Below are positions 33,788 through 43,474 of a stretch of 64,000 nt of DNA, piece by piece. A program made the translations under genes and the position numbers. This DNA is from an uncultured Muribaculaceae bacterium (GTDB lineage Bacteria; Bacteroidota; Bacteroidia; Bacteroidales; Muribaculaceae): NCBI GenBank assembly GCA_910586895.1, contig CAJUIW010000008.1, positions 1 to 64,000 on the forward strand, in the 5' to 3' direction. Positions within the stretch are counted from its first letter, which is position 1; every line of letters begins with the position of its first letter. A model generated the notes under the pieces. The model was not told the DNA's origin, made no database searches, and was given only the letters and a program-made list of their open reading frames with translations.

Positions 33788-34510
33788 TCAGTCGCGGTTG
33801 CCTCCGAATATGCGGAGCAGGAAGAGGAAGAGGTTGATGAAGTCAAGGTAGAGCGAGAAAGCTCCCTGGGCTGCAAGCACTCCTGTATATTCGGCGGGGG
33901 CCATCTGTGCCATGGTTTTCACCTGCTGGGTGTCCCATGCGGTGAGGCCTACGAAGATAAATACTCCGGCAAATGATATGATCCAGTCGAGCTGTGAGCT
34001 GTGGACAAAGATGTTGACCAGAGAGGCTATGATAAGTCCTATAAGGGCCATGGTGAGGAATGTTCCCCAGCGGGTGAGGTCCTTGGTGGTGAAGTAGCCG
34101 TAGATGCTCATGGCTCCGAACACTCCTGCGGTGATGAAAAATGTCTTGTAGATGGCCGAGAGAGAGTAGACCATGAAGATGGGGAATAGCATCAGTCCGT
34201 TGAGTGCCGAGAAGAGATAGAACAGGAGTGTGGCTCGTCCGGCGTTGAGGCGGCGAACGCTTCCTGATATGCCGAACACTATGGCGAATTCGGCTATGAT
34301 GACTATCCACATGGCGAAGCGGTTGGTGATGAAGAAGTTTATCACTGAAGGTGACGAGGCACACAGCAGGGCCACGAGGGCTGTCACTATGAGGCCGAAT
34401 GTCATCTTGAGATATACGCGCTTCATGATGTTGCTCACGCGGGTGTCGAGGCTTACGTTGCTGCCTGACCCGGGAACGGGCGGTATGTTTGAATACTGGT
34501 TTGTGTACAT
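33788..34510 (-). CDS. Bax inhibitor-1/YccA family membrane protein
   Basis: A 240-residue inner-membrane protein with seven hydrophobic helices after a polar N-terminus (MYTNQYSNIPPVPGSGS). The family pattern ends with the conserved AYDTQQVK-like site, here LTAWDTQQVKTMAQM, followed by LYLDFINLFLFLLRIFG. Members such as YccA interact with the FtsH protease or act as proton-sensitive leak channels; the role here is unknown. It follows argS on the same strand with a 51-base gap and may be cotranscribed. Confidence 0.9.
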   Translation of the reverse strand: MYTNQYSNIPPVPGSGSNVSLDTRVSNIMKRVYLKMTFGLIVTALVALLCASSPSVINFFITNRFAMWIVIIAEFAIVFGISGSVRRLNAGRATLLFYLFSALNGLMLFPIFMVYSLSAIYKTFFITAGVFGAMSIYGYFTTKDLTRWGTFLTMALIGLIIASLVNIFVHSSQLDWIISFAGVFIFVGLTAWDTQQVKTMAQMAPAEYTGVLAAQGAFSLYLDFINLFLFLLRIFGGNRD

Positions 34511-34561
34511 AAGAGGTTTGTTTTGTTGTTGTGTTATTTACTGTTTGTAACAACTGATATG

Positions 34562-36349
34562 TTACATACGTTCAGGCACGTTGATGCCGAGCAGACTCAT
34601 GCCGCGTTTGATGATGCGTGCGGTGGCGTCGGACAGGGCCAGACGCATGGAGCGTACCTGCGGGTTCTCTTCGCGCAGTATGGAGCAGTCGTGGTAGAAC
34701 TGGTTGTACTCCTTGACGAGCTCGTACACGTAGTTGGCTATCAGTGCGGGGCTGTAGCTGGCGCCTGCCTCGCTCACTACAGAGGGGAAGTCGGCCAGAC
34801 GCTGTATGAGTGTTATCTCACGCTGTCCGGGAGCTACGGGAGTGTAGTCGGAGATGTCCATACCCTGCTCGGCGGCACGGCGCAGCACGGAGCGTATGCG
34901 GGCGTAGGTGTACTGGATGAAGGGACCTGTGTTGCCGTTGAAGTCAATTGATTCCTTGGGGTTGAACATCATGTTCTTGCGGGGATCAACCTTGAGCAGG
35001 AAGTATTTCAGGGCGCCGAGTCCTACGGTTTCGGTTATGGCGTCGATTTCTTCAGGGGTGCATCCGTCGAGCTTGCCGAGTTCGGCGCTTACGGTGCGTG
35101 CTGTGCTTACCATTTCGTTCATAAGGTCGTCGGCGTCCACCACTGTGCCCTCGCGGCTCTTCATCTTGCCTTCGGGGAGTTCCACCATTCCGTAGGAGAA
35201 GTGCACGAGGTCCTTGCCCCACTTGAATCCGAGGCGGTCAAGCAGCAGTGCGAGCACCTGGAAGTGGTAGTTCTGTTCGTTGCCTACCACGTAGATCATC
35301 TTGTCGATCGGGTAGTCCTGATAGCGCAGACGTGCGGTGCCTATGTCCTGTGTCATGTAGACAGATGTGCCGTCCGAGCGGAGCAGCAGCTTATGGTCGA
35401 GTCCCTGCGGGGTGAGGTCGGCCCATACGGAGCCATCCTCGCGGCGGTACATCTTACCCTCTTCAAGTCCGCGGAGCACCAGCTCCTTGCCCTGAAGGTA
35501 GGTGTCGCTTTCATAATAGATCTTGTCGAAGTCCACACCCATGCGGCGGTATGTGGCATCGAATCCGTCGTAGACCCAGCGGTTCATCATGGCCCAGAGG
35601 CTGCGCACCTCGCTGTCGCCCTCTTCCCATGCGCGGAGCATGGCGCGGGCTTCCTGCATAAGCGGTGATGCTGCCTCGGCTTCCTCCTTGGTCATGCCTG
35701 AGTTGATGAGGCTGTCGAGCTCGCTCTTGTAGTGCTTGTCGAAGAGCACGTAGAAGTCGCCTATCAGATGGTCGCCCTTCTTGCCGGCTTGTTCGGGTGT
35801 GATGCCGTTGCCCCATTTCTGCCATGCGAGCATGGATTTGCAGATATGTATGCCTCGGTCGTTGACAATGTTTGTCTTCACCACACGGTTGCCGCATGCC
35901 TTGAGTATTTCAGCGAGTGAGTAGCCGAGCAGGTTGTTGCGCACATGTCCCAGATGGAGGGGCTTGTTGGTGTTGGGCGAGGAGTATTCCACCATCACCA
36001 GAGGTGAATCGTCGGTGACGGGCTTAAAGCCATAGTCAGGGGTGCTCTCTATGTGACGGAGCACCTGAGTCCAGAATGTGGGCTCGATGACGATGTTGAG
36101 GAATCCCTTTATGACGTTGAAGCTGTCAACGGCGGGTTCGTTGTCGACGAGCCACTGTCCTATTTCCGTACCCACTGCTTCGGGGGCTTTGCGGGCAGCC
36201 TTTACCCAGGGGAATACCACTACGGTGAGGTTGCCTTCAAATTCTTTCTTGGTGTTTGAGATCTGTACTGATGAAGCGTCGGCGTCAATGCCGTAAAGCT
36301 CCTTGACCGCACGGGCCACTGCCTGCGCTATGATAGCATCTAATGACAT
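34562..36349 (-). CDS. argS: arginyl-tRNA synthetase
   Basis: A 595-residue class I synthetase that charges tRNA-Arg. An N-terminal additional domain (about 1-110) is followed by the catalytic site SSPNTNKPLHLGHVRNN, with HLGH at 132-135, and the SYGMVELPEGKMKSREG block in the KMSKS position. The C-terminal DALR anticodon-binding domain ends with ALSDATARIIKRGMSLLGI. Complete length for the family; own promoter upstream. Confidence 0.98.
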   Translation of the reverse strand: MSLDAIIAQAVARAVKELYGIDADASSVQISNTKKEFEGNLTVVVFPWVKAARKAPEAVGTEIGQWLVDNEPAVDSFNVIKGFLNIVIEPTFWTQVLRHIESTPDYGFKPVTDDSPLVMVEYSSPNTNKPLHLGHVRNNLLGYSLAEILKACGNRVVKTNIVNDRGIHICKSMLAWQKWGNGITPEQAGKKGDHLIGDFYVLFDKHYKSELDSLINSGMTKEEAEAASPLMQEARAMLRAWEEGDSEVRSLWAMMNRWVYDGFDATYRRMGVDFDKIYYESDTYLQGKELVLRGLEEGKMYRREDGSVWADLTPQGLDHKLLLRSDGTSVYMTQDIGTARLRYQDYPIDKMIYVVGNEQNYHFQVLALLLDRLGFKWGKDLVHFSYGMVELPEGKMKSREGTVVDADDLMNEMVSTARTVSAELGKLDGCTPEEIDAITETVGLGALKYFLLKVDPRKNMMFNPKESIDFNGNTGPFIQYTYARIRSVLRRAAEQGMDISDYTPVAPGQREITLIQRLADFPSVVSEAGASYSPALIANYVYELVKEYNQFYHDCSILREENPQVRSMRLALSDATARIIKRGMSLLGINVPERM

Positions 36350-36400
36350 CTTTTGATAGATTGAGAGTTAGCTTGCAATAATTGATTGATAGTTAATCCG

Positions 36401-36431
36401 CAAAAGTACTAATTTTACGTGAATTATACAA
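36401..36431 (-). promoter_or_regulatory. argS promoter
   Basis: On the minus strand TTG at 36431-36429, 20-base spacer, then TACTTTTG at 36408-36401: a full match to the Bacteroidetes -33/-7 layout, about 50 bases before the ATG. Confidence 0.75.
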
Positions 36432-36520
36432 TCGGTCATCCGCCGCGTGCGCTTAAATAAAATTAACGGCGCGTCAAATAGTTATAATAATGACAAAATA
36501 CCCCGCGGCGGGGACGATGC

Positions 36521-36587
36521 ATGTTGCCGCATGTTACCGCTTTTGCTGTCCGGGAAACAGGGAAACATCGGTAACACGGGAAACATC
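36521..36587. repeat. GTTACC/GTTTCCC short-unit repeat, copy 3
   Basis: ATGTTGCCGCATGTTACCGC followed by inverted GGGAAAC/GGTAAC units, ending in CGGTAACACGGGAAACATC (36569-36587), nearly identical to copy 1. It lies just after the glycosyltransferase gene, next to a small CCCCG-cgg-CGGGG hairpin (36501-36513). Confidence 0.7.
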
Positions 36588-36602
36588 TTTAGGATGTGAA
36601 AG

Positions 36603-37856
36603 TCAGGATTTGCGTGCCAGAAGCTCGTTGAAGAGCTCGATGTAGCGCTGTGCCACGGAGCTGGCGGCAAAGCGTCGGCGCACGCTTTCGTGCAGCTCTT
36701 CGCGGTCAACATTCTGGCTGAGTGCCCACTGGAGTCCGTCGGCAATGCTCACGGCATCTTTGTAGCGGGCTATGTAGCCATCCTTCAGGTGCGTGACGAT
36801 ATCGCTCTGACCGCCGCGGCCGAATGTCACGGGGAGGCATCCCGAAGCCTGTCCTTCGATAAGTGTGCCGGGGAGGGTTTCGTAGAGCGATGTGGAGAGC
36901 ACTATCTTGGCGGCGGCGTAGATGTTGCGGAGCAGCTTGGGGTCAGACACCGTGCCGAGGTACACGTGCGGGAAGCGCAGGTTGTCGAGCAGCGAACGGT
37001 CGCGTATCGAGCCGAAGAACACGGCCAGCGAATCGCGTGCCATTTCGGGACGGTTGTCAAACACATAGTTCAGCGCATCGATAGCATAGTTGAGTCCCTT
37101 GATAGGGTCGTCGAGGCGTGCCGCACCCATCACTATGATGTTCTGCCCGGGGTTGAACTTCATCGTTGCTACGGAGCCTTCAGGCTGTGTGGAGAACGAA
37201 TTGACAGGAAAAGCGTTCGGTATCACCCTGACGTCGGCATTGCCGAGCAGCGAACTGCGCTGTGCCCTGCGGCCGAGCCAGTGGCTGACGGCAACAAATG
37301 TGACCGGAATGGAGTCATAGAGCGATTTCTTCCGCTTCCATATCCTGTGTGAAAGGTCCCTGTCGCTTTTGCTCCGCAGGAACTGGCACTTGCCGCAGCT
37401 CTGTTCGAATCCTTTGCATTCGTACGAGTGGTGGCATATGCCGCTCAGGCACCACATGTCGTGCATGGTCCACACTATCGGTTTGCCCATCTGCCCTATC
37501 TTCCTGATACCTTTGAGCGACAGCATCCCCTGGTTTATCCAGTTGAGCACCACTACATCGGCATCCTTTACCCACGGATGGCGGTCAATGCGTGCGCCGG
37601 TGTTGGCTATCGACACTTTGAAGAGATTGGAGCGTGACATGCCGTTGGCGGCCGCTATGCAGAGGCGTTCGCCCATGAACCGGAGTCCGCGCAGACCGCG
37701 TGAGCTTACAATTCCTACGTTGGGGTCGTCAGATAGCTTGGTGTAGACAAGCATGCGGGCATCCACACCTTCGTCGCGCAGGGCGCGCATCAGACGTGTG
37801 GTGACCACCGATGCTCCTCCGAGCATGTCGCTATGGCAAATCAGGGTTACTTTCAC
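36603..37856 (-). CDS. glycosyltransferase, GT4-like
   Basis: A 417-residue cytoplasmic GT-B glycosyltransferase. The N-terminal domain begins LICHSDMLGGASVVTTRLMRAL, carries a Cys/His-rich insert typical of this Bacteroidetes subgroup (CLSGICHHSYECKGFEQSCG), and VIPNAFPVNSF. The C-terminal donor-binding part has GAARLDDPIKGLNYAIDAL and the ETLPGTLIEGQASGCLPV stretch whose Glu contacts the nucleotide sugar. It probably builds a surface polysaccharide. Last gene of the operon; overlaps DUF389 by ATGA. Confidence 0.88.
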   Translation of the reverse strand: MKVTLICHSDMLGGASVVTTRLMRALRDEGVDARMLVYTKLSDDPNVGIVSSRGLRGLRFMGERLCIAAANGMSRSNLFKVSIANTGARIDRHPWVKDADVVVLNWINQGMLSLKGIRKIGQMGKPIVWTMHDMWCLSGICHHSYECKGFEQSCGKCQFLRSKSDRDLSHRIWKRKKSLYDSIPVTFVAVSHWLGRRAQRSSLLGNADVRVIPNAFPVNSFSTQPEGSVATMKFNPGQNIIVMGAARLDDPIKGLNYAIDALNYVFDNRPEMARDSLAVFFGSIRDRSLLDNLRFPHVYLGTVSDPKLLRNIYAAAKIVLSTSLYETLPGTLIEGQASGCLPVTFGRGGQSDIVTHLKDGYIARYKDAVSIADGLQWALSQNVDREELHESVRRRFAASSVAQRYIELFNELLARKS

Positions 37857-39238
37857 TTGTTTTTTGGTGATGAATTATTGATATCTTGAACGTTCACTAT
37901 ATGTATATCCTTGATGTTCAGCCTTGCCGAGAGATATTCCTTGAATTTCTTCATCTCAGCGGCCGACATCGGCTTGGTGAAGTGTACCATGGCCACATTT
38001 GCGGTATCAGGCCTGGCATCTTCGGCTGTTGAGGCAAATACATTTCGGCTCACCGATATCTCCCTCACCTGCGGGAACAGAATGCGCAGTTCGGGAGCCA
38101 CGAGCACGCCGGCATCGTTGGCGCGCTTTGTTTCGGCCACTACCTGACGCAGGGAGTCGATGACCTGCTGCTGCCCGGTGATGGTGGCTTGCGTGAGCAT
38201 ATATATATCGCGTGTATTGTCTTTGTCAGCTGCTATGGCGGGGGCGCCGTCGGTGCCCTGGATGAAGCGCAGATGGCATCCCGACAGTCCGTAGTAGGCA
38301 AGGCGCGGGGTGAGCGCAAGCTGAAGCGAGTCGATGGGTAGAGCCCGACCTATGAGGGTGACGGATATTATGCGCTGTCCCTCCTCCATGTAAGCCGAAT
38401 GGGTGAGAACCTGTGTGGAGGGGAAGCGGCATTCGTCGTTGACAAACTCCGTGGCACGCATGGAGAATTTGTTGTCGCGCAGCATGTTGTAGGTCAGATA
38501 GATGCTCGGCAGCATGGTGAGCACAGCCGCACAGTAGACTATGGTGCGCACACGGCGCGCACGCACGCTGTCGGCCTGCTGACCTTTGTAGCCGAGGAGC
38601 TTCACCCCTATGAATGTGGCGAATCCTATGTAGATGGAGTTGATGATGAACAGATATGTGGCTCCGAAGAAATAGTTGAGTTGCCATGTGGCAATGCCGT
38701 AGCCCGCCGTACATAGCGGAGGCATAAGGGCGGTGGCTATGGCCACGCCGGGTATCACATTGCCTTTGTTCTTGCTGCCGAGAGCTATGATGCCTGCTCC
38801 GCCGCCCACGAATCCTATCAGCACATCGTAGATGGTGGGCGATGTGCGGGCCAGAAGCTCGCTGTGGCTTTCGTTGACCGGCGATATCAGAAAGTAGAGC
38901 GTGGAGGCTATGATACTGAATCCGGCGGCCATCAGGAGATTGCGCAGACACCTCTTTATCAGCTGGAAGTCATGGATGCCTACTCCGAGCCCCATCCCGA
39001 TTATAGGCCCCATCAGCGGGCTGATAAGCATGGCGCCTATTATTACGGCGGTGGAGTTGGTATTCAATCCCAGCGATGCTATAAGGATGGCCAGTATCAG
39101 GATTATGATGTTGGTACCGGAGAATGACACCCCGTCGCGTATCGACTGCTCAGCCTCGCTCTGCGGCACAAGCTGTCCGGACAGAGTGAAGTACTGGACC
39201 ATGAAGTTGGTGATGCGAGTAGCTATTCCCGGTTTCAT
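37853..39238 (-). CDS. DUF389 family membrane protein
   Basis: A 461-residue protein. A polar N-terminus leads to a helix bundle with NTNSTAVIIGAMLISPLMGP and GVAIATALMPPLC, the hallmark of DUF389 (TIGR00341), in residues about 38-250. The C-terminal 190 residues are soluble and probably periplasmic. Function of the family is unknown. It lies between a flippase and a glycosyltransferase in one apparent operon, which hints at an envelope role. Confidence 0.85.
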   Translation of the reverse strand: MKPGIATRITNFMVQYFTLSGQLVPQSEAEQSIRDGVSFSGTNIIILILAILIASLGLNTNSTAVIIGAMLISPLMGPIIGMGLGVGIHDFQLIKRCLRNLLMAAGFSIIASTLYFLISPVNESHSELLARTSPTIYDVLIGFVGGGAGIIALGSKNKGNVIPGVAIATALMPPLCTAGYGIATWQLNYFFGATYLFIINSIYIGFATFIGVKLLGYKGQQADSVRARRVRTIVYCAAVLTMLPSIYLTYNMLRDNKFSMRATEFVNDECRFPSTQVLTHSAYMEEGQRIISVTLIGRALPIDSLQLALTPRLAYYGLSGCHLRFIQGTDGAPAIAADKDNTRDIYMLTQATITGQQQVIDSLRQVVAETKRANDAGVLVAPELRILFPQVREISVSRNVFASTAEDARPDTANVAMVHFTKPMSAAEMKKFKEYLSARLNIKDIHIVNVQDINNSSPKNK

Positions 39239-39263
39239 AAAGATATAGTTTGACGGTCAATTG

Positions 39264-40754
39264 TTAAACGCTCCTGTGCGGCAAAAGTTGAGCCGGACGA
39301 ATTTTTTCCTTTTTCAGCACAAAGAAAATGTAGAGCAGCAGCAGCGGAGTGCGTATGCCCATGTCGAGCCACGCATGTCCGGTGGCTATCAGCAGCGAAA
39401 GTCCGTAGAGCCCGAGTGCCACTGCGGTGTAGAGCGCCAGACGTGGAATGTTGTAGCCTATCGGATATTTAGCCCGTCCTACAGCCCAGGAGCTTACCAT
39501 CATCACCCCGTAGCAGGCAAATGCCGCCCAGGCACAGGCCGTGTATCCGTAGGTGGGGACGAAGAGTACGTTGAGAGTCACCGTCACCACAAGCCCCAGG
39601 AGTGAGAACCATGTGCCCCAGATGGTGCGGTCAGTGAGCTTGTACCATAGCGACAGGTTGAAGAATACCCCGAAGAAGAATTCGGCCATCATCACTATCG
39701 GCACTATCTTCAGGCCGCTGAAGTAGGCCGATGATACGAAGTGCTTCACGATGTCGATGTAGAACATCACCCCTAAGAATATCATCATGGCGAATATCAC
39801 GAACCATTTCATGGCATCGCGGTAAGCCTGAAGGCGGTCGCCCCCTTTCTCACGGTTCTGTGCGAAGATGAACGGCTCGTAGGCAAAGCGGAAGGCCTGG
39901 ATGAACATCACCATTATGATGGCTATCTTGTAGTTGGCTCCGTAGATACCTACCTGAGCCATGGCATCGGGCTGACCCTTGAGCAGCTCGGGCAGTAGTA
40001 TCTTGTCAAGATTCTGATTCATGATTCCTGCCAGCCCTATGATAAGCAGCGGAAACGAGTAGACAAGCATCTCACGCCACAGCGCCTTGTTGAACCGCCA
40101 CTCGAATCCGCGCAGCTCGGGTATAAGCAGCAGCAGCGTCACCGATGAACTTATCAGATTGGTCAGGAATATGTAGCCTATCCCGAAGTCGGGACGGTAG
40201 AACCATGCTATGGTCGAGGGTGCCTGAGTCCAGAGCCATGGACAGATAAGGATGAAAAACAGGTTGAACCCTATGTTGAGCGCTATGCTTATCAGGCGTA
40301 TGCTTGCAAAACGCATGGGGCGCTTGCGGAAACGCAGGTATGAAAACGGAAGCGAGGTGAAGGCATCGACCGCCACCGCCACCGCCATTATCCATATGTA
40401 TTCAGGATGCGAGCTGCAGTCAAGTGCCTCCGATATAGGGCCTAACAGCCAAAGCACGCATGCTATGAACAGCGTGGAGCTGACACCGATCGATATCAGC
40501 GCCGTGGAATAGACCTCCATCGGGTTACGGTAACGCTCATGGTTGGCAAACCGGAAAAAGCCTGTCTCCATACCGTAGGTGAGGCAGATAAGCGTTAGCG
40601 CCACAATGGAATAGATGTACGTTACCATACCGAATTCGGACTGTGCGAATACGTTGGTGTACAGCGGCACCAGACACCAGTTGAGAAAGCGTCCTATTAT
40701 GCTGCTCAGCCCGTAGATGGCTGTATCCTTGGCCAAACTTTTTACAGATGCCAT
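39264..40754 (-). CDS. oligosaccharide flippase family protein (Wzx-like)
   Basis: A 496-residue membrane protein with about 12-14 helices. It starts with the typical SLAKDTAIYGLSSIIGRFLN and LVPLYTNVFAQSEFGMVTYI, the signature of polysaccharide biosynthesis/MVF-type flippases. It likely moves lipid-linked sugars across the inner membrane; the neighbouring GT4 and GT9 enzymes could make its cargo. Ends with a short basic tail. The start at 40754 lies 24 bases after ruvB. Confidence 0.87.
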   Translation of the reverse strand: MASVKSLAKDTAIYGLSSIIGRFLNWCLVPLYTNVFAQSEFGMVTYIYSIVALTLICLTYGMETGFFRFANHERYRNPMEVYSTALISIGVSSTLFIACVLWLLGPISEALDCSSHPEYIWIMAVAVAVDAFTSLPFSYLRFRKRPMRFASIRLISIALNIGFNLFFILICPWLWTQAPSTIAWFYRPDFGIGYIFLTNLISSSVTLLLLIPELRGFEWRFNKALWREMLVYSFPLLIIGLAGIMNQNLDKILLPELLKGQPDAMAQVGIYGANYKIAIIMVMFIQAFRFAYEPFIFAQNREKGGDRLQAYRDAMKWFVIFAMMIFLGVMFYIDIVKHFVSSAYFSGLKIVPIVMMAEFFFGVFFNLSLWYKLTDRTIWGTWFSLLGLVVTVTLNVLFVPTYGYTACAWAAFACYGVMMVSSWAVGRAKYPIGYNIPRLALYTAVALGLYGLSLLIATGHAWLDMGIRTPLLLLYIFFVLKKEKIRPAQLLPHRSV

Positions 40755-40778
40755 CGGTAGTAATGGATTTGATGTGGT

Positions 40779-41810
40779 TCAGAAGAGTGTGCCTTGCGGC
40801 GCGGGGGGAGTGTGACCCAGATGGGTGTAAGCCAGAGTGGTCACCTCACGTCCGCGGGGAGTGCGGCGTATGAATCCCTCCTTTATCAGGAACGGCTCGT
40901 ACACTTCCTCTATCGTGCCGGGGTCCTCGCCCAGAGCCGTAGCAATGGTGCTGAGTCCCACGGGTCCTCCTCCGAATTTATTTATTATCGTGGTAAGTAT
41001 CTTATTGTCCGTCTCGTCAAGTCCGTAGCGGTCAATGTTGAGCGCCTCCAGTGAGAAGCATGCTATATCGGGGTCAATCACGCCGTTGCCTTTCACCTGG
41101 GCAAAGTCGCGCACACGCCGCAGCAGAGCGTTGGCTATACGGGGCGTGCCGCGGCTGCGCATGGCTATCTCATGGGCTGCCGAGGCGGTGCACTTGACGT
41201 TGAGCAGTTTGGCAGAGCGGAGTATGATGCGCTCCAGCACCTCGTGGTCATAGTATTCCAGATGGCAGTTGATGCCGAAGCGTGCACGCAGAGGCGAGGT
41301 GAGCAGGCCGCTGCGGGTAGTGGCTCCTATCAGTGTGAAGGGGCTCAGTGAGAGCTGTACGCTGCGGGCACCGGGCCCTTTGTCGATCATTATGTCTATG
41401 CGGTAGTCCTCCATAGCTGAGTAGAGATACTCCTCCACTATAGGACTCAGGCGGTGAATCTCGTCAATGAACAGCACGTCATTCTCCTCAAGCGAGGTGA
41501 GTATGCCCGCTAAGTCGCCCGGCTTGTCAAGCACAGGTCCGGAAGTGACCTTGAAGCCCACTCCGAGTTCATTGGCTATGATGGCTGACAGCGTGGTCTT
41601 GCCCAGTCCGGGAGGACCGTGGAGCAGCAGATGGTCAAGTGCTTCGCCACGCATGCGTGCGGCGGCAACGAATACCTTCAGATTCTCCACTATTTTCTCC
41701 TGACCGTTGAAGGCATCGAACTGCGAGGGACGGAGTGCCCGTTCCAGATCGCGCTCGCTGTCTGAAAAGCCGGTCCCTTCAGGAGCTGAATGTATATCGA
41801 AGCTATCCAT
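40779..41810 (-). CDS. ruvB: Holliday junction branch migration ATPase RuvB
   Basis: A 343-residue AAA+ motor. Walker A is LLHGPPGLGKTTLS (about residues 63-76), Walker B LFIDEIHRLSP, sensor-1 ATTRSGLLTSPLRARFG, and the C-terminal winged helix ends with GFIRRTPRGREVT. It drives branch migration with RuvA. ruvA and ruvC are not adjacent. It overlaps the GT9 gene by eight bases, and sits oddly inside a sugar-related operon, an arrangement shared by many Bacteroidetes where ruvB precedes a flippase gene. Confidence 0.97.
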   Translation of the reverse strand: MDSFDIHSAPEGTGFSDSERDLERALRPSQFDAFNGQEKIVENLKVFVAAARMRGEALDHLLLHGPPGLGKTTLSAIIANELGVGFKVTSGPVLDKPGDLAGILTSLEENDVLFIDEIHRLSPIVEEYLYSAMEDYRIDIMIDKGPGARSVQLSLSPFTLIGATTRSGLLTSPLRARFGINCHLEYYDHEVLERIILRSAKLLNVKCTASAAHEIAMRSRGTPRIANALLRRVRDFAQVKGNGVIDPDIACFSLEALNIDRYGLDETDNKILTTIINKFGGGPVGLSTIATALGEDPGTIEEVYEPFLIKEGFIRRTPRGREVTTLAYTHLGHTPPAPQGTLF

Positions 41811-42879
41811 ATATAAGATTCTTGATTTTTTCTGTTATCATATCAGGTGTTATCCCTGAGAGGCAGCGGTAGTCGCCATAGCGGCACGGCTTGTTGCCGA
41901 ATGTCGAGCATGGACGGCATGCCATGGGCAGCTGTAGGGCAAGAGCCGGATTCTGATGCCATCCGTAGAAGCCTGCTGCGGGGTGCGTGGCTCCCCATAT
42001 GCTTATCACAGGTATGCCGGCAAGTGATGCAAGGTGCATGTTTGCCGAATCCATCGCTACCATGGCATTCATCTGCCCCATCAGAGCTATCTCCCCTGCG
42101 AAGCCTATGCCGCTTCCGGCTACTGACGTGATCCGTTCAGGATGCTCTGCAGCCCATCCGCTGAGCACCGCCTGTTCATGCTTCCCGCCTCCGAAGAGGA
42201 ATATCCTTACGTCCGTCTGCCCGATAAGCTGTTCTATCACAGCGTGCATCTGCTCCGTGGGGTATATTTTGCCCTGATGAGCTGCAAATGGAGCTATGCC
42301 TATCCATTTTTCGTTGGCATCGCTCCGGGGTGCTGTGACCTTGCTGAAGAGTGAATCAGGCAGGTTGCGAGCCGGTGATGCGGCGTCCTGAGGATCAGGC
42401 GTGATGATTCCGAGTGATTCAAACACCCGGGCATACCGGTCGGTAACAGGTGGGAGTGGCCTTGAAGCCTCGGCTCCGTTGCTGACAAGATGGCGCCGCT
42501 GTTTGCGGCACTTGTCAATCACGGCTGTGCGTATGCCGCGTATCCTTGCAGCTGCACGCATCAGATGTGTGCGCAGCACGCTGTGGAGGTCGGCCATCAT
42601 CGTCACGCTGTAGCGCCGGCGCATGTCGGCAAAGAGCCGTAGGGCTCCCGCTGCACCTTTGTAGCGGCCGGTAAATTCCACACCTTCAACCGTGAGATTG
42701 GCCGGCGGATTGACAAACATCCCGGCGGCCCCCCGGCGGGTGAGCATCACGAACCGTATGTCGGGATTGGCCAGGCACACGGCGTATATGACCGGAATGG
42801 CCATACATACATCTCCCAACGCCGAAAATCGGGTTATGAGCAGTGTTTCGCGCGGGGCGGCATTATTTTTTCGCTCCAT
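41803..42879 (-). CDS. glycosyltransferase family 9 (heptosyltransferase-like)
   Basis: A 358-residue GT9 enzyme. Motifs: LLITRFSALGDVCMAIPVIYA at the N-terminus and the C-terminal donor site (AMVAMDSANMHLASLAGIPV, then SIWGATHP). GT9 proteins add heptose or related sugars to lipopolysaccharide. The start at 42879 (MERKNN) was taken instead of the in-frame ATG at 42906, which would overlap the preceding gene further; the overlap is now 17 bases. Neighbouring DUF4254 is its usual partner in Bacteroidetes. Confidence 0.88.
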   Translation of the reverse strand: MERKNNAAPRETLLITRFSALGDVCMAIPVIYAVCLANPDIRFVMLTRRGAAGMFVNPPANLTVEGVEFTGRYKGAAGALRLFADMRRRYSVTMMADLHSVLRTHLMRAAARIRGIRTAVIDKCRKQRRHLVSNGAEASRPLPPVTDRYARVFESLGIITPDPQDAASPARNLPDSLFSKVTAPRSDANEKWIGIAPFAAHQGKIYPTEQMHAVIEQLIGQTDVRIFLFGGGKHEQAVLSGWAAEHPERITSVAGSGIGFAGEIALMGQMNAMVAMDSANMHLASLAGIPVISIWGATHPAAGFYGWHQNPALALQLPMACRPCSTFGNKPCRYGDYRCLSGITPDMITEKIKNLIYG

Positions 42880-43474
42880 AGAGCACCGGGTTGGTGTCCG
42901 GGTCATTGTACATTTTCATCTGCCGGTACACCTTCATATATTTGCGTCCGGCAGCTATATCGTCGAGCAGTGTGTCGATAGCCTGTATCAGATCCTCACG
43001 CTGCTGCTGGAGGATGTTGAGCTTCGATGAGCAGCGCTCGAGGTGTTCGGCCGACGCGTCGGTACGTTTCACTTCCTGAAGCATGTGGAATATCTTGAGT
43101 GCCAGGATTGAAAGGCGGTCAAGCGCCCAGGCAGGACTTTCGGTATTGATGGTGGCGTCAGCCAGCGGTGTGACCGACGAGTTGGTTTCGAGGAAATATG
43201 TGTCAAGCTGCTCCACCATATCCGTGCGGTCCTGATTTGACTTGTCGATGCGGCGTTTCAGGGCCAGTGCATCGACAGGATCAATGGCGGGGTCACGAAT
43301 GATATCTTCAAGGTGCCACTGAACGGCGTCAATCCAGTTTTTTGCAAACAGAGTGTGTTCCACACTGCCCGGTTCGTACGGATTGGGCTGAGGGGCGTCA
43401 ACGTGGTCAGTCACATGATAAGCCGCTGTGGCTTCATTGAATATACGGTCAGATAGTTCTGCGAATTTCATCAT
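42863..43474 (-). CDS. DUF4254 family protein
   Basis: A 203-residue helical cytoplasmic protein with the family hallmarks (NPYEPGSVEHTLFAKNWIDAVQWHLEDI, RRIDKSNQDRTDMVEQLD). DUF4254 members commonly adjoin a GT9 gene, as here; the function is unknown, but it is often thought to be in LPS core or lipid A sugar assembly, which is inference. It overlaps the upstream phosphatase gene by four bases (ATGA). Confidence 0.82.
   Translation of the reverse strand: MMKFAELSDRIFNEATAAYHVTDHVDAPQPNPYEPGSVEHTLFAKNWIDAVQWHLEDIIRDPAIDPVDALALKRRIDKSNQDRTDMVEQLDTYFLETNSSVTPLADATINTESPAWALDRLSILALKIFHMLQEVKRTDASAEHLERCSSKLNILQQQREDLIQAIDTLLDDIAAGRKYMKVYRQMKMYNDPDTNPVLYGAKK

Noticed and set aside
33634..33876. 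80-residue minus-strand reading frame over the repeats
   Set aside because: It consists of translated short repeats and the tail of the Bax-inhibitor-like gene; such frames are typical by-products of the repeat words.
36481..36602. Insertion sequence or transposase remnant next to the GT4 gene
   Set aside because: No transposase motif, no terminal inverted repeats with target duplication; only short-word repeats and a small hairpin are visible.
34523..38951. Long plus-strand frames opposite argS, GT4 and DUF389
   Set aside because: They lie antisense to clear conserved genes and show no family similarity; high GC third positions keep them open.
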